Source of the DNA: an uncultured Oceanospirillaceae bacterium
Lineage (GTDB): Bacteria; Pseudomonadota; Gammaproteobacteria; Pseudomonadales; Balneatricaceae
Assembly (NCBI GenBank): GCA_913057435.1
Contig: CAJXNY010000014.1
Location: 1-64,000, forward strand
Reading direction: 5' to 3'
Length of the DNA stretch: 64,000 nt
Position numbers and translations under genes: made by a program. The notes beneath the pieces are model-generated. The model saw only the letters and a program-made list of their open reading frames with translations, searched no databases and was not told where the DNA came from. Positions 43,415-53,322 of this stretch are shown here, piece by piece; within the stretch, counting starts at the first letter, position 1; every line of letters begins with the position of its first letter.

Positions 43415-45760
43415 TCACATTAATACCGTAGTGGTGGGTGCTGCGCTGGGAATTTCAGCCAGCTGAAGCTGGTTTTTACCCTGGTGTTTTGCCTTGTACA
43501 TTGCTGCATCGGCAGACCCAATCAGTTGTTCAATGCTGTCGTGGTGCACAGGGTAAATGGATATTCCTATACTGGCGCTGACCCGGAGTTTGACACCGTC
43601 GATATCCAGCTCGCTATTGATTTGTTCCAGTGCCTGTTCTCCGATTTGCAGCACATCATGCTGGTGCTGTAATTCATCTACCAGAATCAGGAATTCATCT
43701 CCGCCAATACGGGCCAGGGTGTCGGTTGAGCGCAGCATATCGCTGAGCCGTTCAGCCAGTGCGATCAGCAGTTTGTCACCAACCGCGTGCCCCCAGGTGT
43801 CATTGATCGGTTTGAAACCATCAAGATCAATAAAAAGGATGGCGATCATGCCGTTCAGTTGTTTGGCGCGTTTTAGGGCGTCTTTTGCCCTTGCTTCAAA
43901 ATGTGTGCGATTAGGCAGTCGGGTAAGGTTGTCGTGCATTGCCTGGAAGCGGATGGATTCGAGGGCTTTCTTCTGTTCGGTGATGTCGCTCATCAGGCAG
44001 ACAAAATGGCTTATATCGCCGTATTTGTCATAAACGGCAGAGATATTGGTTTGCTGGATGTAAATTTCCCCATTTTTCCGCCGATTAACTACTTCTCCTA
44101 CCCAGCTACCGGTGTTCATCAGGTGCTGCCACATATGCGTGAAGAACGCTGCATCATGGTGACCGGACCCTAGCAGTGTGGGGCTCTGGTTTGCTACTTC
44201 ATCACGCGAGTAACCGGTCAACTCTGTAAAGGCCGGGTTGGTCATCACGATCTGCGCACAGAGATTGGTGACCATAATTGCTTCGTGGGTGTGTTCAAGT
44301 ACCCGTTGTGCGATTTTGGCCTGATTGCGGCTCTCTTTTACGGCGGTGATATCTCGGAACATCACCTGTACGCCGGGCTGGCTGTCATAGATGATCTGCG
44401 AACTGCTGACTTCCGCCAGGAATGAGCTGCCATCCAGCCGTTGAATTCTCTGCTCAACTGATTTCAGGTGCGGGTTAACTTTGATGCGTTTGAGACGGCT
44501 CTCAACCAGTGCCTGGCTGTCAGGGTGCACCAGTTCCATGATGTCGCGGCCAACGAGCTCGGATGCGTGCTCGGCCCCCATCAGGCGTAAAGCTGACTGG
44601 TTGCATAAAACAATGCCGCGATTGATATGGATGATGACTGCTTCTGGTGATTGCTCAAACAGTGCCTGATAACGGAAATTGGTTTCCTGGGAGCGATCTA
44701 TCATGCGGGCAGCCAGACGCAGAGCACTTTGCCGGGCATTAAGCACCTGGCGTAGTGACAGTGCGGCAAGGAGGCTGGTTAGCAGGCTTGCAATGAGGAC
44801 TTCATGATTGTATTCAGGAACGGCAAACTGGCTCGCTGATTGCTCTGCGGGCATGATAACCAGTTTGATCGGCTCGTCGCCAATATCGAGCATGTGGCTG
44901 CGCTGGTAGCTGTGTTGCAATATGCTGACATCGCCAGGGCTGGAATCGAAATTCAGAGTGCCAGCAGGTGAGCGAGGGTCATGTACACGCAGGCGCAGAG
45001 GTTCGTTAATGTCAGCAAGCGTCTGCTCTATTAGCAGACTCAGACTGAAGCCGATGGTAATCCAGCCACTGAACGCCATATCGCTGTCCAGAAACATGCC
45101 TGAGTCGGGTTGTTCTGCGTTAGCGTAGACCGGCTCGAGCATAAGGTAATCAAGTGAATACTGGTCTGTTGGCAGGAGTGATATGGGGTTGGTTATGGCT
45201 ATCTGGCCACTGTTTTTCGCATATTGAGCGGCCTCATAACGGCGCAGCTCAGAGCCAATATCGTAACCTCGAATTTTGTCTGCAATCGCTTCCGGTACCG
45301 CCTGCATGATGACAAAATTTTCATCCCGGTTGGTCTGAGGGAAAATATCGAACTGTTCCCCGTAGGTACGTCGGTTGTCGCTAATAAAGTGCTCGCGTGT
45401 AGTTTTGTCGACGTACTCAGTATATGTCATCCCGATGATGCCTACCTTTCGGTAATTCAGGCTTAACGAGTGGAAAAAATTGTGCCACTGAGTCTGATTT
45501 GGCCGAAAATCATGGTTAATGACCATGCCACGGGTTGACTTGAGCAACTGTGGATAGCGGTTGAGCTTTTCCTGAAGTAACTGGACGGTCTGGATGCTGG
45601 TGGTTTTGAACTGCGCCATGCGGTCCGAGCGCTTCTGTTTACTGACCTGCTGGGCAGTAAAGAAGCTGAGTGCCGCCAGTGAAGCCAGCAATAACAGAGG
45701 GAGCGCGATGGTGTGCCATGAGCGCCTGGTTGAATTTTTTGTTACCGGATAGAAAGACAT
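43415..45760 (-). CDS. CHASE-PAS-PAS-GGDEF diguanylate cyclase
   Basis: A 781-residue membrane-bound signalling protein. TM1 is at about 16-38, then a periplasmic CHASE sensor (about 75-270, with FRPNQTQWHNFF and YTEYVDKTTREHF), TM2 at about 318-340, two PAS domains (about 365-605), and GGDEF near residues 686-690. The catalytic motif RIGGDEF is intact, and an RSTD inhibitory site stands five residues before it, so it should make c-di-GMP with product inhibition. No EAL domain is present. The signal is unknown; CHASE domains bind small extracellular ligands. Confidence 0.93.
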   Translation of the reverse strand: MSFYPVTKNSTRRSWHTIALPLLLLASLAALSFFTAQQVSKQKRSDRMAQFKTTSIQTVQLLQEKLNRYPQLLKSTRGMVINHDFRPNQTQWHNFFHSLSLNYRKVGIIGMTYTEYVDKTTREHFISDNRRTYGEQFDIFPQTNRDENFVIMQAVPEAIADKIRGYDIGSELRRYEAAQYAKNSGQIAITNPISLLPTDQYSLDYLMLEPVYANAEQPDSGMFLDSDMAFSGWITIGFSLSLLIEQTLADINEPLRLRVHDPRSPAGTLNFDSSPGDVSILQHSYQRSHMLDIGDEPIKLVIMPAEQSASQFAVPEYNHEVLIASLLTSLLAALSLRQVLNARQSALRLAARMIDRSQETNFRYQALFEQSPEAVIIHINRGIVLCNQSALRLMGAEHASELVGRDIMELVHPDSQALVESRLKRIKVNPHLKSVEQRIQRLDGSSFLAEVSSSQIIYDSQPGVQVMFRDITAVKESRNQAKIAQRVLEHTHEAIMVTNLCAQIVMTNPAFTELTGYSRDEVANQSPTLLGSGHHDAAFFTHMWQHLMNTGSWVGEVVNRRKNGEIYIQQTNISAVYDKYGDISHFVCLMSDITEQKKALESIRFQAMHDNLTRLPNRTHFEARAKDALKRAKQLNGMIAILFIDLDGFKPINDTWGHAVGDKLLIALAERLSDMLRSTDTLARIGGDEFLILVDELQHQHDVLQIGEQALEQINSELDIDGVKLRVSASIGISIYPVHHDSIEQLIGSADAAMYKAKHQGKNQLQLAEIPSAAPTTTVLM

Positions 45761-45922
45761 ACAGCTTGAGTATCATTCCTTGAGGAAGCTAACGGAGCAT
45801 ATTCCCGCACAGTCGGGCAGTCTATACCTAAAGGCGGGTTAGCTTCAAACTATGTGATGTCGATGTGAATTTTATAGTGCAGGGGTCGAATGGCTGGTGC
45901 GGTGGCGTCAAACGGAATATGG

Positions 45923-45955
45923 GAGTATTTGCCCTGTTTGTCCGGGCAAATACTC
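45923..45955 (-). terminator. 12-bp perfect stem-loop after folD
   Basis: GAGTATTTGCCC and GGGCAAATACTC are perfect inverted arms around nine bases, 26 bases after the folD stop. The U-tract is poor, but position suggests the folD transcript end. Confidence 0.6.
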
Positions 45956-45980
45956 AGTAGATCGTTGCTATGCGGGGGTG

Positions 45981-46835
45981 TCAGCTATCCAGAATGTTGG
46001 CTGCTTCCAGCGTGTTTTCCATCAGGCAGGCAACCGTCATTGGGCCGACGCCGCCCGGTACTGGGGTAATCCAGCCCGCGCGTGCTGACGCTGCGGCATA
46101 ATCAACATCACCAACCAGACGGCCATCATCGAGGAGGTTGATGCCGACATCGATCACGATGGCGCCTTCTTTTATCCACTCGCCATTGACCAGGCCGGGT
46201 TTGCCAACGCCGACAACAACGATGTCGGCACGACGAATGTGAAACTCCAGGCTGTCGGTGAAGCGATGGGTCGTGGTGGTGGTTGCACCCGCCAGTAGCA
46301 GTTCCAGTGTCATCGGGCGACCCACAATATTGGAGGCACCGACCACGACCGCTTCTTTCCCGTGCAGATCCACGCCCGTGGACTCCAGTAGCTTCATTAC
46401 CCCCTTAGGGGTACAGGGGCGTAATACGGGCATCCGTTGTGCCAGTCGGCCCAGGTTGAAAGCATGGAAACCATCCGGGTCTTTATCGGGGCGGATGCGT
46501 TCCAGGATTTCATTAGCGTCAAGGTGTTCTGGCAGAGGGAGCTGTACCAGGATGCCATGAATGCTGCTGTCGTTATTCAGTTTGTCGACCAGGGTTAATA
46601 ATTCCTGTTGCGTCGTTGTAGCGGGGAGGTCATAGGCAAGTGATGCGATGCCGGTTTCTTTGCAGGCATTTTTCTTGTGACGCACGTATACCTGTGAGGC
46701 AGGGTCGGCTCCGACCAGGATAACTGCCAGGCAAGGTGCAGATTTTCCTTCACTCAGGCGTTGTTTAACGCCTTCTGCGACATCTTTACGTACATCTGCT
46801 GCAATCTGTTTACCGTCAATGATTTGTGCACTCAT
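45981..46835 (-). CDS. folD: Bifunctional methylene-THF dehydrogenase/cyclohydrolase
   Basis: A 284-residue FolD. Signatures are [14 protein letters not shown] with the catalytic Lys, [12 protein letters not shown], the NADP motif [13 protein letters not shown] and the C-terminal [12 protein letters not shown]. It makes 10-formyl-THF from methylene-THF for purine and initiator-tRNA synthesis. The start at 46835 ([12 protein letters not shown]) matches the family; a 16-residue upstream extension does not. The ribosome binding site is weak. Confidence 0.95.
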   Translation of the reverse strand: MSAQIIDGKQIAADVRKDVAEGVKQRLSEGKSAPCLAVILVGADPASQVYVRHKKNACKETGIASLAYDLPATTTQQELLTLVDKLNNDSSIHGILVQLPLPEHLDANEILERIRPDKDPDGFHAFNLGRLAQRMPVLRPCTPKGVMKLLESTGVDLHGKEAVVVGASNIVGRPMTLELLLAGATTTTTHRFTDSLEFHIRRADIVVVGVGKPGLVNGEWIKEGAIVIDVGINLLDDGRLVGDVDYAAASARAGWITPVPGGVGPMTVACLMENTLEAANILDS

Positions 46836-47177
46836 AACTGAGCCGTTGTCCTCTATATAAATGACTGAGGCTGATTTTCTCATGCTTGGCCGATGAGGCC
46901 AAGCCGTTGCTCAGAACAGTTTATGGCGCCTGAATCTATTGGGTGAGATGTAAGCTAACCCCTTTATTTTATTAAATAATTTAATCTGACTGTTGACGGG
47001 TGTTTTTCCATGTCTATAATACGCGCACATCTTTAAGGCAGTGTCTGGTTTTATCAGATCTGATCGTTGCTACATATGCTGGTTCTGGAGCTTTTCAGGG
47101 CTGGTCGTTGCGATTGACGCTGTCGTCACAGGCCTTCATCTGTTATGTCTGGCCTGTGATATAAGATCTTCTGCTCT
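46836..47177. other. Divergent region folD / tRNA-Arg
   Basis: 342 bases without a coding gene. It contains the tRNA promoter at 46993-47020 and a roughly 150-base leader before the tRNA. The folD promoter is probably within the AT-rich 46960-46990 stretch, but I cannot fix it. Confidence 0.5.
46993..47020 (+). promoter_or_regulatory. Strong promoter for tRNA-Arg
   Basis: TTGACG and a perfect TATAAT are 16 bases apart, followed by a GC-rich discriminator (ACGCGCAC) typical of stringently controlled stable-RNA promoters. Confidence 0.75.
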
Positions 47178-47251
47178 GGGGATATAGCTCAGTTGGATAG
47201 AGCACGGCCCTTCTAAGGCTGTGGTCGAGGGTTCGAATCCTTCTATCCCCG
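47178..47251 (+). tRNA. tRNA-Arg (anticodon TCT)
   Basis: A complete cloverleaf: acceptor GGGGATA/TATCCCC, D-arm GCTC/GAGC, anticodon stem CGGCC/GGCTG with loop CTTCTAA giving TCT (reads AGA), five-base variable loop, and T-arm GAGGG-TTCGAAT-CCTTC. CCA is not encoded. Confidence 0.95.
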
Positions 47252-47674
47252 CATTCTTCTTCGTGATCATTTCTGGTCACGCTCGTGTTCTCTATTTGTA
47301 ATTATCTCTTCCTTGATTGTCCTTGTCCTCGATTCTGCTCGGCTAAGGTCTGAGGCTGTTATCCTCAGGCGCTCTTTGTTGTCCAGTCGTGGGGCAGGTG
47401 TGTCTGGCTCTGACTCTCTATATTCAATCCTCCGGGTGAGCCTGGCTGGCTGATAAGTAATCAGATCTATCTGGTTGTTTTCTATACGGAAATTAATTGA
47501 TACATCGAGCGTTTTTCTTGTTGACAGTGTCAGGGGGGCTCTGTAATATCCGTCCCCGTTGAACAGCAGGGCTGTTTAGTCAGTGCCATCAGGCTTTGAA
47601 TGGTAGTAATCATTTCTGGCTTGTTTATTCTGCTTATTGCAGGATTGGTACTGAAGTAGTGTTATCGAAGTTGT
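47252..47674. other. Spacer between tRNA-Arg and tRNA-His
   Basis: 423 bases in which I find no further tRNA and no coding gene. A GTGATCA/TGGTCAC hairpin occurs soon after tRNA-Arg, and a separate promoter (47521-47549) precedes tRNA-His. Confidence 0.55.
47521..47549 (+). promoter_or_regulatory. Promoter for tRNA-His
   Basis: A perfect TTGACA and TAATAT lie 17 bases apart, followed by a C-rich discriminator, 126 bases before tRNA-His. The two tRNAs are thus probably separate transcription units. Confidence 0.6.
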
Positions 47675-47751
47675 GGTGGGCGTAGCTCAGTTGGTAGAGC
47701 CCCGGATTGTGATTCCGGTGGTCGTGGGTTCGAGCCCCATCGTCCACCCCA
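47675..47751 (+). tRNA. tRNA-His (anticodon GTG)
   Basis: A complete cloverleaf including the extra 5' G(-1) at 47675 opposite discriminator C73, acceptor GTGGGCG/CGTCCAC, anticodon loop TTGTGAT with GTG, T-arm GTGGG-TTCGAGC-CCCAT, and encoded CCA. Confidence 0.97.
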
Positions 47752-48157
47752 TTCCTGTTCTTAAATCTCCTGTAATCATTCAGTTACTGTCTGTAGATCT
47801 TCGCCGTTTACGAGCTATTCAGCCTGCTCTCTATTTTGATATCAGCTTATCTTATTGCTGCTTCCTTTCTATTTTTATCTTTTCATTCAAGTTTGCTCCT
47901 CTTTGCTGTCCATAAATTCGTCTGTTGTGCTGGTTGCTGTGTGTCCTGCTGGCTATGTTTTGACCGGTAGCGCGAAACTACGTAGCAGGTCAAGGGTTTA
48001 GCTTGACTAATCTGCCTCAATCACCCAGAATTTCGCGCTTTGGATTCGCCCGTAAAGGTTGCACAGATCATATCTTCAGGGCGTTGGTTGCCAGGCGGGC
48101 GTAATGCTTCCTGCCGATCTTTAAGATTATTGTGTACAAGTATTTGTGAGGAATACC
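47752..48157. other. Region between tRNA-His and tig
   Basis: 406 bases without a gene. The first 180 are T-rich and could end the tRNA transcript. The tig promoter should lie in 47950-48140, but no clear -35/-10 pair or heat-shock element stands out to me. Confidence 0.45.
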
Positions 48158-49501
48158 ATGCAAGTTTCCGTTGAAACGACTTCCGGCCTTGAACGTCAGC
48201 TGACGGTAACTGTACCGGCCGAGCGTATTGATCAGGATGTAAACACTCGTGTACAGCAGACTGCGCGTACTGCTCGTCTCGACGGTTTCCGTCCAGGTAA
48301 AGTGCCAGTTAAAGTTATCAAGAAAAAGTACGGTGCAGGCATTCGTGCTGAGGTTCTGGAACAGGTTGTTCAGCAGTCTTTCTACGAAGCTGTTCAGCAG
48401 GAAGAACTGATGCCAGCGGGTACCCCGGGTATCGAGCTGAAAACAGATAAAGAAGGTGAAGACTTCCAGTTCGTTGCGACGTTTGAAGTTTACCCATCTG
48501 TTGAGCTGGCAGACTACTCTGCTGCAGAGATCACTAAGCAGAGCGCTGAAGTTACTGACGCAGATCTGGAAAAAATGATCGACACGCTGCGTAAGCAGCA
48601 GGCGACATTCTCGACTGTTGATCGTGCTGCTGCTGATGGCGACCGCGTTAAGATTGATTTCGAAGGTTTCATCGATGGTGAAGCATTCGACGGTGGTAAA
48701 GGCGAAGGCATGGAGCTGGTACTGGGTTCCGGTACTATGATCCCAGGCTTCGAAGATGGCCTGCAGGGTGCTGAAGCCGGTGCTGAAGTTGAACTGAATG
48801 TCACTTTCCCGGACGATTACCAGGCTGAAAACCTGAAAGGTAAGCCAGCACTGTTTAAAGTGACTGTGCAGGTTGTTGAAACTCAGGAACTGCCAGAGCT
48901 GAACGAAGAGTTCTTCGCCAAGTTCGGCATCACTGAAAACACAGTTGAAGCGTTCCAGGTTGAAGTTCGCAAGAACATGGATCGTGAGCTGACTCAGTCT
49001 CTGAAGATGAAACTGAAAGATCAGGTGTTCAGCCAGCTGGTTGCACTCAATGGTCTGGATGTACCTGCTGCACTGGTTGATGGCGAAATCGATAACCTGC
49101 GTCGTCAGGCTATCCAGCAGTTCGCTGGCCCGAATGCGCCAGAGATGGACATCAACATGCTGCCTAAAGAGATGTTTGAAGAGCAGGCTAAGAAACGCGT
49201 AAGCGTTGGTCTGCTGGTTCAGGAAGTCATCTCTGCTAACAGCATCGCAGCTGATGACGATCGTGTTCGTGCGATGGTTGAAGAGATGGCTGGAACCTAC
49301 CAGGAGCCACAGCAGGTAATCGATTACTACTATGGTAACGAAGAGACGCTGAGCCAGGTTAAAAACCTGGTGCTGGAAGATCAGGTAGTTGATCAGTTGC
49401 TGGCGTCTGCTAAAGTCACTGAAGAAAACGTTAGCTACGAAGATGCGCTGAAGCCGGCTCCACAGCCTGAAGCAGATGTCGAAGAAGGCGAAGACGCTTA
49501 A
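48158..49501 (+). CDS. tig: Trigger factor
   Basis: A 447-residue ribosome-associated chaperone and peptidyl-prolyl isomerase. The N-terminal ribosome-binding signature is LDGFRPGKVP (about 41-50); the FKBP domain spans about 150-245 (RVKIDFEGFIDGEAFDGG, MIPGFEDGL); the helical C-terminal chaperone domain follows. The start at 48158 has GAGGAA upstream; an in-frame ATG at 48146 is less likely. The tail is unusually acidic (EADVEEGEDA). Codon bias is strong. It leads the tig-clpP-clpX group. Confidence 0.96.
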   Translation: MQVSVETTSGLERQLTVTVPAERIDQDVNTRVQQTARTARLDGFRPGKVPVKVIKKKYGAGIRAEVLEQVVQQSFYEAVQQEELMPAGTPGIELKTDKEGEDFQFVATFEVYPSVELADYSAAEITKQSAEVTDADLEKMIDTLRKQQATFSTVDRAAADGDRVKIDFEGFIDGEAFDGGKGEGMELVLGSGTMIPGFEDGLQGAEAGAEVELNVTFPDDYQAENLKGKPALFKVTVQVVETQELPELNEEFFAKFGITENTVEAFQVEVRKNMDRELTQSLKMKLKDQVFSQLVALNGLDVPAALVDGEIDNLRRQAIQQFAGPNAPEMDINMLPKEMFEEQAKKRVSVGLLVQEVISANSIAADDDRVRAMVEEMAGTYQEPQQVIDYYYGNEETLSQVKNLVLEDQVVDQLLASAKVTEENVSYEDALKPAPQPEADVEEGEDA

Positions 49502-49542
49502 TTAGCGGAACTTTTTCGGGCATTGATGCGTATATAGTAGAG

Positions 49543-49575
49543 AACGGCAGTCAGTTTCGCTGGCTGTCGTTTTTT
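49543..49575 (+). terminator. Terminator between tig and clpP
   Basis: AACGGCAGTCAG-tttcg-CTGGCTGTCGTT with two G-U pairs, followed by a T-run: an intrinsic terminator that separates tig from clpPX at least partly. Confidence 0.85.
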
Positions 49576-49599
49576 CGCTTTATTGAATAAGGAGAAGGG

Positions 49600-50211
49600 A
49601 TGATGACAGGTTCTGACATTCAGAACGCGCTGGTACCGATGGTTGTAGAGCAAACGGCCCGCGGTGAGCGTTCATATGATATCTACTCCCGCCTGCTGAA
49701 AGAGCGCGTTATCTTTCTGATAGGTCCCGTTGAAGATCACATGGCTAATCTGGTAGTAGCGCAAATGCTATTTCTGGAAGCCGAGAATCCTGATAAAGAT
49801 ATTCATCTGTATATCAATTCTCCCGGTGGCTCTGTCACTGCAGGGATGTCGATCTACGACACAATGCAGTTCATTAAACCGGACGTCAGTACTATGTGTA
49901 TTGGCCAGGCGGCGTCTATGGGTGCATTTCTGCTTGCCGGTGGTGAAAAAGGTAAGCGTTTTGCGCTGCCTAACTCTCGTGTGATGATTCACCAGCCTCT
50001 GGGTGGTTATCAGGGTCAGGCTACTGACATTGAGATTCATACCCGTGAGATCCTGGGTATCCGTGAAAAACTCAATGGCTTGCTGGCTGAACATACGGGT
50101 CAGGATTTTGAAACTATCGCCCGAGACACGGATCGTGATAACTTTATGGGTGCGCAAGCGGCAGCAGACTACGGTCTGATCGATGCTGTACTGAATAAGC
50201 GCGGCGAATAA
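49600..50211 (+). CDS. clpP: ATP-dependent Clp protease proteolytic subunit
   Basis: A 203-residue ClpP. The catalytic Ser is in [11 protein letters not shown], His in [10 protein letters not shown] and Asp in [28 protein letters not shown] is typical. It forms the double heptamer that degrades proteins unfolded by ClpX. A strong AAGGAGAAGGG precedes the ATG. It lies 71 bases upstream of clpX, the usual pairing. Confidence 0.97.
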   Translation: MMTGSDIQNALVPMVVEQTARGERSYDIYSRLLKERVIFLIGPVEDHMANLVVAQMLFLEAENPDKDIHLYINSPGGSVTAGMSIYDTMQFIKPDVSTMCIGQAASMGAFLLAGGEKGKRFALPNSRVMIHQPLGGYQGQATDIEIHTREILGIREKLNGLLAEHTGQDFETIARDTDRDNFMGAQAAADYGLIDAVLNKRGE

Positions 50212-50282
50212 TACCGGTCAGGCCACTATAGTGGCCGGCGGTTAAGAATTAGAAATGGGTTTTTCACGCACGAGGTAGTCGA

Positions 50283-51566
50283 ATGTCCGACGATAAAAAC
50301 AGTAAGAGTGGCGATGACGGCAAGCTGCTGTACTGCTCGTTCTGTGGCAAGAGCCAGGACGAAGTACGCAAGCTGATTGCAGGTCCGTCAGTCTTTATCT
50401 GTGACGAATGTGTAGACCTCTGCAACGATATCATCCGCGAAGAGATTCAGGACGCTGAGCCTGAAGATACATCTGATCGCCTGCCTATTCCGGCGGAGAT
50501 TAAGGCGATGCTGGATGACTACGTTATTGGTCAGGAAGCTGCGAAGAAGGTATTGGCAGTAGCGGTGTATAACCACTACAAGCGCCTGCGGGTTCAGGGT
50601 AAAAATAACGGCGTTGAGCTGGGTAAGAGTAATATCTTGCTGATTGGTCCGACAGGTAGTGGTAAGACGCTGCTAGCGCAGACACTGGCGCGTTCTTTGA
50701 ACGTACCCTTTACCATTGCAGATGCGACCACGCTGACTGAAGCAGGCTACGTAGGTGAGGATGTTGAGAACATCATCCAGAAGCTGCTGCAGAAGTGTGA
50801 TTACGATGTTGAACGTGCCGAGCGAGGCATTGTTTACATCGATGAGATCGATAAGATCTCTCGCAAATCTGACAACCCATCTATCACCCGTGATGTATCG
50901 GGAGAAGGTGTGCAGCAAGCGCTGTTGAAGCTGATTGAAGGGACTGTTGCTTCAGTTCCGCCACAGGGTGGTCGTAAACACCCACAGCAGGAATTTCTGC
51001 AGGTTGATACGTCTAACATCCTGTTTATCTGTGGTGGTGCCTTTTCTGGTCTGGAGCAGATCATCCGTGATCGTTCCGAGAAAAGCTCGATCGGTTTCAG
51101 CGCGATTGTGAAAGGTAAGGATGAAAGTAAATCCATTACCGAGACGCTGCTGGATATCGAAGCGGAAGACCTGGTCAAATTTGGCCTGATTCCTGAGTTT
51201 GTAGGTCGTCTGCCGATGGTAGCGACGCTGGCAGAGCTGGATGAAGAAGCGTTGATTCAAATCCTGACTGAGCCTAAAAACTCGCTGACCAAGCAGTATG
51301 CTGCGCTGTTCGACATGGAAGGGGCTGAAGTCGACTTCCGTGAAGATGCATTGGTCGCGGTTGCCAAGCATGCTCTGGAGCGCCGCACCGGTGCACGTGG
51401 TTTGCGCTCGATTCTTGAGTCATCACTGCTTGAAGTCATGTATGAGCTGCCTTCGCTGGAGAATGTCAGCAAGGTTGTGATTGATGAGAACGTTATTAAC
51501 GGTGATAGCGAGCCATTGCTGATTTATGAAAACAGTGAGCAGGCTAAAGCTGTTCCTGATGACTAA
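50283..51566 (+). CDS. clpX: ATP-dependent Clp protease ATP-binding subunit ClpX
   Basis: A 427-residue AAA+ unfoldase. The N-terminal zinc domain has CSFC and CDEC (about 14-40). Walker A is GPTGSGKT, the pore loop GYVGEDVE, Walker [10 protein letters not shown], and the ClpP-docking IGF loop is in [11 protein letters not shown]. It feeds substrates to ClpP. In many gammaproteobacteria lon and hupB follow; here a terminator and pabB on the other strand follow instead. Confidence 0.97.
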   Translation: MSDDKNSKSGDDGKLLYCSFCGKSQDEVRKLIAGPSVFICDECVDLCNDIIREEIQDAEPEDTSDRLPIPAEIKAMLDDYVIGQEAAKKVLAVAVYNHYKRLRVQGKNNGVELGKSNILLIGPTGSGKTLLAQTLARSLNVPFTIADATTLTEAGYVGEDVENIIQKLLQKCDYDVERAERGIVYIDEIDKISRKSDNPSITRDVSGEGVQQALLKLIEGTVASVPPQGGRKHPQQEFLQVDTSNILFICGGAFSGLEQIIRDRSEKSSIGFSAIVKGKDESKSITETLLDIEAEDLVKFGLIPEFVGRLPMVATLAELDEEALIQILTEPKNSLTKQYAALFDMEGAEVDFREDALVAVAKHALERRTGARGLRSILESSLLEVMYELPSLENVSKVVIDENVINGDSEPLLIYENSEQAKAVPDD

Positions 51567-51584
51567 AGCGGTATAATGAGCACG

Positions 51585-51614
51585 AAAAAAAGGATGGCAT
51601 TGCCATCCTTTTTT
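51585..51614. terminator. Bidirectional terminator clpX / pabB
   Basis: aaaaaaaggatggc-att-gccatcctttttt lies between the convergent ends of clpX and pabB and is T-tracted in both directions. Confidence 0.92.
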
Positions 51615-51622
51615 GTGTCTGT

Positions 51623-52972
51623 TTAAGTCTGTTTCTGTGTGTCTTCCAGGCAGTGCAGCAGGTTATTTACCTTGTTAAAGGTCTCCTGATATTCCTCGTC
51701 AATCTTAGAGTCCGCTACGATACCGCCACCGGCCCAGCAGTGGATTCGATTGTTTTCCAATAACAGGGTGCGGATTGTAATGCTGGTATCCATCCGGCCG
51801 CAGAAGCTGATATAGCCAATTGAGCCACAGTACACACTGCGTCGGTGAGGCTCGAGTTCTTCGATAATTTCCATTGCCCGTAATTTAGGCGCGCCGGTGA
51901 TAGAGCCACCGGGGAAGCAGCTGCGTAGCAGTTCGACCGCGCTTTTATCATTATCAAGCTGGCCGGTCACCGTGCTGACCAGATGATGGACGTTGGCATA
52001 ACTTTCCAGTGCAAACAGCGCTGGCACCTTTATGCTGCCAAACTCACATACTTTACTCAGATCGTTACGTAGCAGGTCGACAATCATCAGATTTTCAGCT
52101 CGGTCCTTGGTTGAGCTGAGCAGATCATCTATTTCGGCCTGATTTTCTATCGGGTTGGCATGTGTGGGTCGAGTGCCTTTGATTGGTTTGGTTGACACTT
52201 CGCCGTTATCCAGCTGGAGGAAGCGCTCAGGTGACAACGACAGTACGGCGCCCGCCGGTGACTCAATATAGGCCGCGAAGGGCACAGGGGCTTTTTCGCG
52301 CAGTTTCATATAGGCCTGTAATGGGTCGCCCTTGAATTCACTGCTGAAACGTTGTGCAAAGTTGACCTGGTAGCAGTCTCCGGCGTGGATATACTCATCG
52401 ATTGCGCTCAGTCGCTGTTGATACTGGTCAGCCGTGACATTGGCGCGAAATGGGTAGGATAGTTCGAATGGGTTTTCAGTGTCTTTCGTGCGTACTGGAG
52501 TTGTTAGTTGTCTTTCAATCAGCGCCTGTGTGCTCTCATCCAGTGACGGTTGCATGACCAGTTCGCAACGTTGCTGCTGATGGTCAACAATAACGGCCCA
52601 CAGATAAATACCGATCTGCATATCCGGGAACTGCATATCGTTTTCAGCCAGCGCAGGTAGCGCCTCCACAGTGCGACCCAGATCATAACCGAAATGGCCA
52701 AGCGCACCGCCGCAAAAGGGCAGGTCTGGCGTGGAATGGCTGCTCACTCGATGTTCTGCTAATAATGCTTCCAGTTGAGCGAAAGGACAGCCAGCGTCGT
52801 GTTGCTGATGAAAGCTGAAAGTGGCGACAGGGCCAGCACTAAGGATATCAAAGCGGCCCGAAGGTGCTGCCGGTTGACAACTGTCTAGCCATACCGCCAT
52901 ACCCAGGGGGCGGATACGCGAAAAATAGCGATAGCTATCAGGCAGGTAGGGCAGAGGACGGCGGATAATCAA
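51623..52972 (-). CDS. pabB: Aminodeoxychorismate synthase component I
   Basis: A 449-residue chorismate-utilising enzyme. The PabB-diagnostic motif PIKGTRP with its catalytic Lys is present, with SLSPERFLQLDNGEVSTKPI, DLLRNDLSKVCEFGSI, FPGGSITGAPKLRAMEII and HCWAGGGIVADS. With glutamine amidotransferase PabA it makes 4-amino-4-deoxychorismate for folate. A PIAGTRP motif, typical of anthranilate synthase, is not seen, which supports PabB over TrpE. No pabA is nearby. Confidence 0.92.
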   Translation of the reverse strand: MIIRRPLPYLPDSYRYFSRIRPLGMAVWLDSCQPAAPSGRFDILSAGPVATFSFHQQHDAGCPFAQLEALLAEHRVSSHSTPDLPFCGGALGHFGYDLGRTVEALPALAENDMQFPDMQIGIYLWAVIVDHQQQRCELVMQPSLDESTQALIERQLTTPVRTKDTENPFELSYPFRANVTADQYQQRLSAIDEYIHAGDCYQVNFAQRFSSEFKGDPLQAYMKLREKAPVPFAAYIESPAGAVLSLSPERFLQLDNGEVSTKPIKGTRPTHANPIENQAEIDDLLSSTKDRAENLMIVDLLRNDLSKVCEFGSIKVPALFALESYANVHHLVSTVTGQLDNDKSAVELLRSCFPGGSITGAPKLRAMEIIEELEPHRRSVYCGSIGYISFCGRMDTSITIRTLLLENNRIHCWAGGGIVADSKIDEEYQETFNKVNNLLHCLEDTQKQT

Positions 52973-53322
52973 GGCTTACTACTCGCAGGTCAATAGTGGT
53001 GTAATCGCAAAGGCGCATTGTAACGGGCTGGCTGATCTGAGTGAACCTTCAGGGGTGAGAAGGGCAGGGCTGGGCTATCAGAAGTCGCCTGAGTGAGATC
53101 ATGATATTGACGGGTAAGCGTGGCTTACAGCCTTGCTGATGAGATAAACTTTAGTCTACATTTCAGGTGTTGTTCTCGCCATGCAGGGGTTTTGCCTGAT
53201 ACAAACGTTTGCTCATGTTTATTTTTTAACGGTACTGCGGGTTTGACTGTTGAGGCTTTCGGCGTTTTGAAAACAGAATTATATTGTTTGTTTTTAGCTA
53301 TGTTTTTGCAGGTAGTCGCGTC
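52973..53322. other. Intergenic region upstream of pabB and the GIY-YIG gene
   Basis: About 350 bases with no convincing gene. A 68-codon open frame (53120-53326) has no ribosome binding site and an odd composition, and I reject it. It must contain the pabB promoter. Confidence 0.45.

Noticed and set aside
47252-47674. Further tRNAs (Leu, Pro) between tRNA-Arg and tRNA-His
   Set aside because: No T-arm GTTCGA-type box with flanking stems was found by eye in this spacer.
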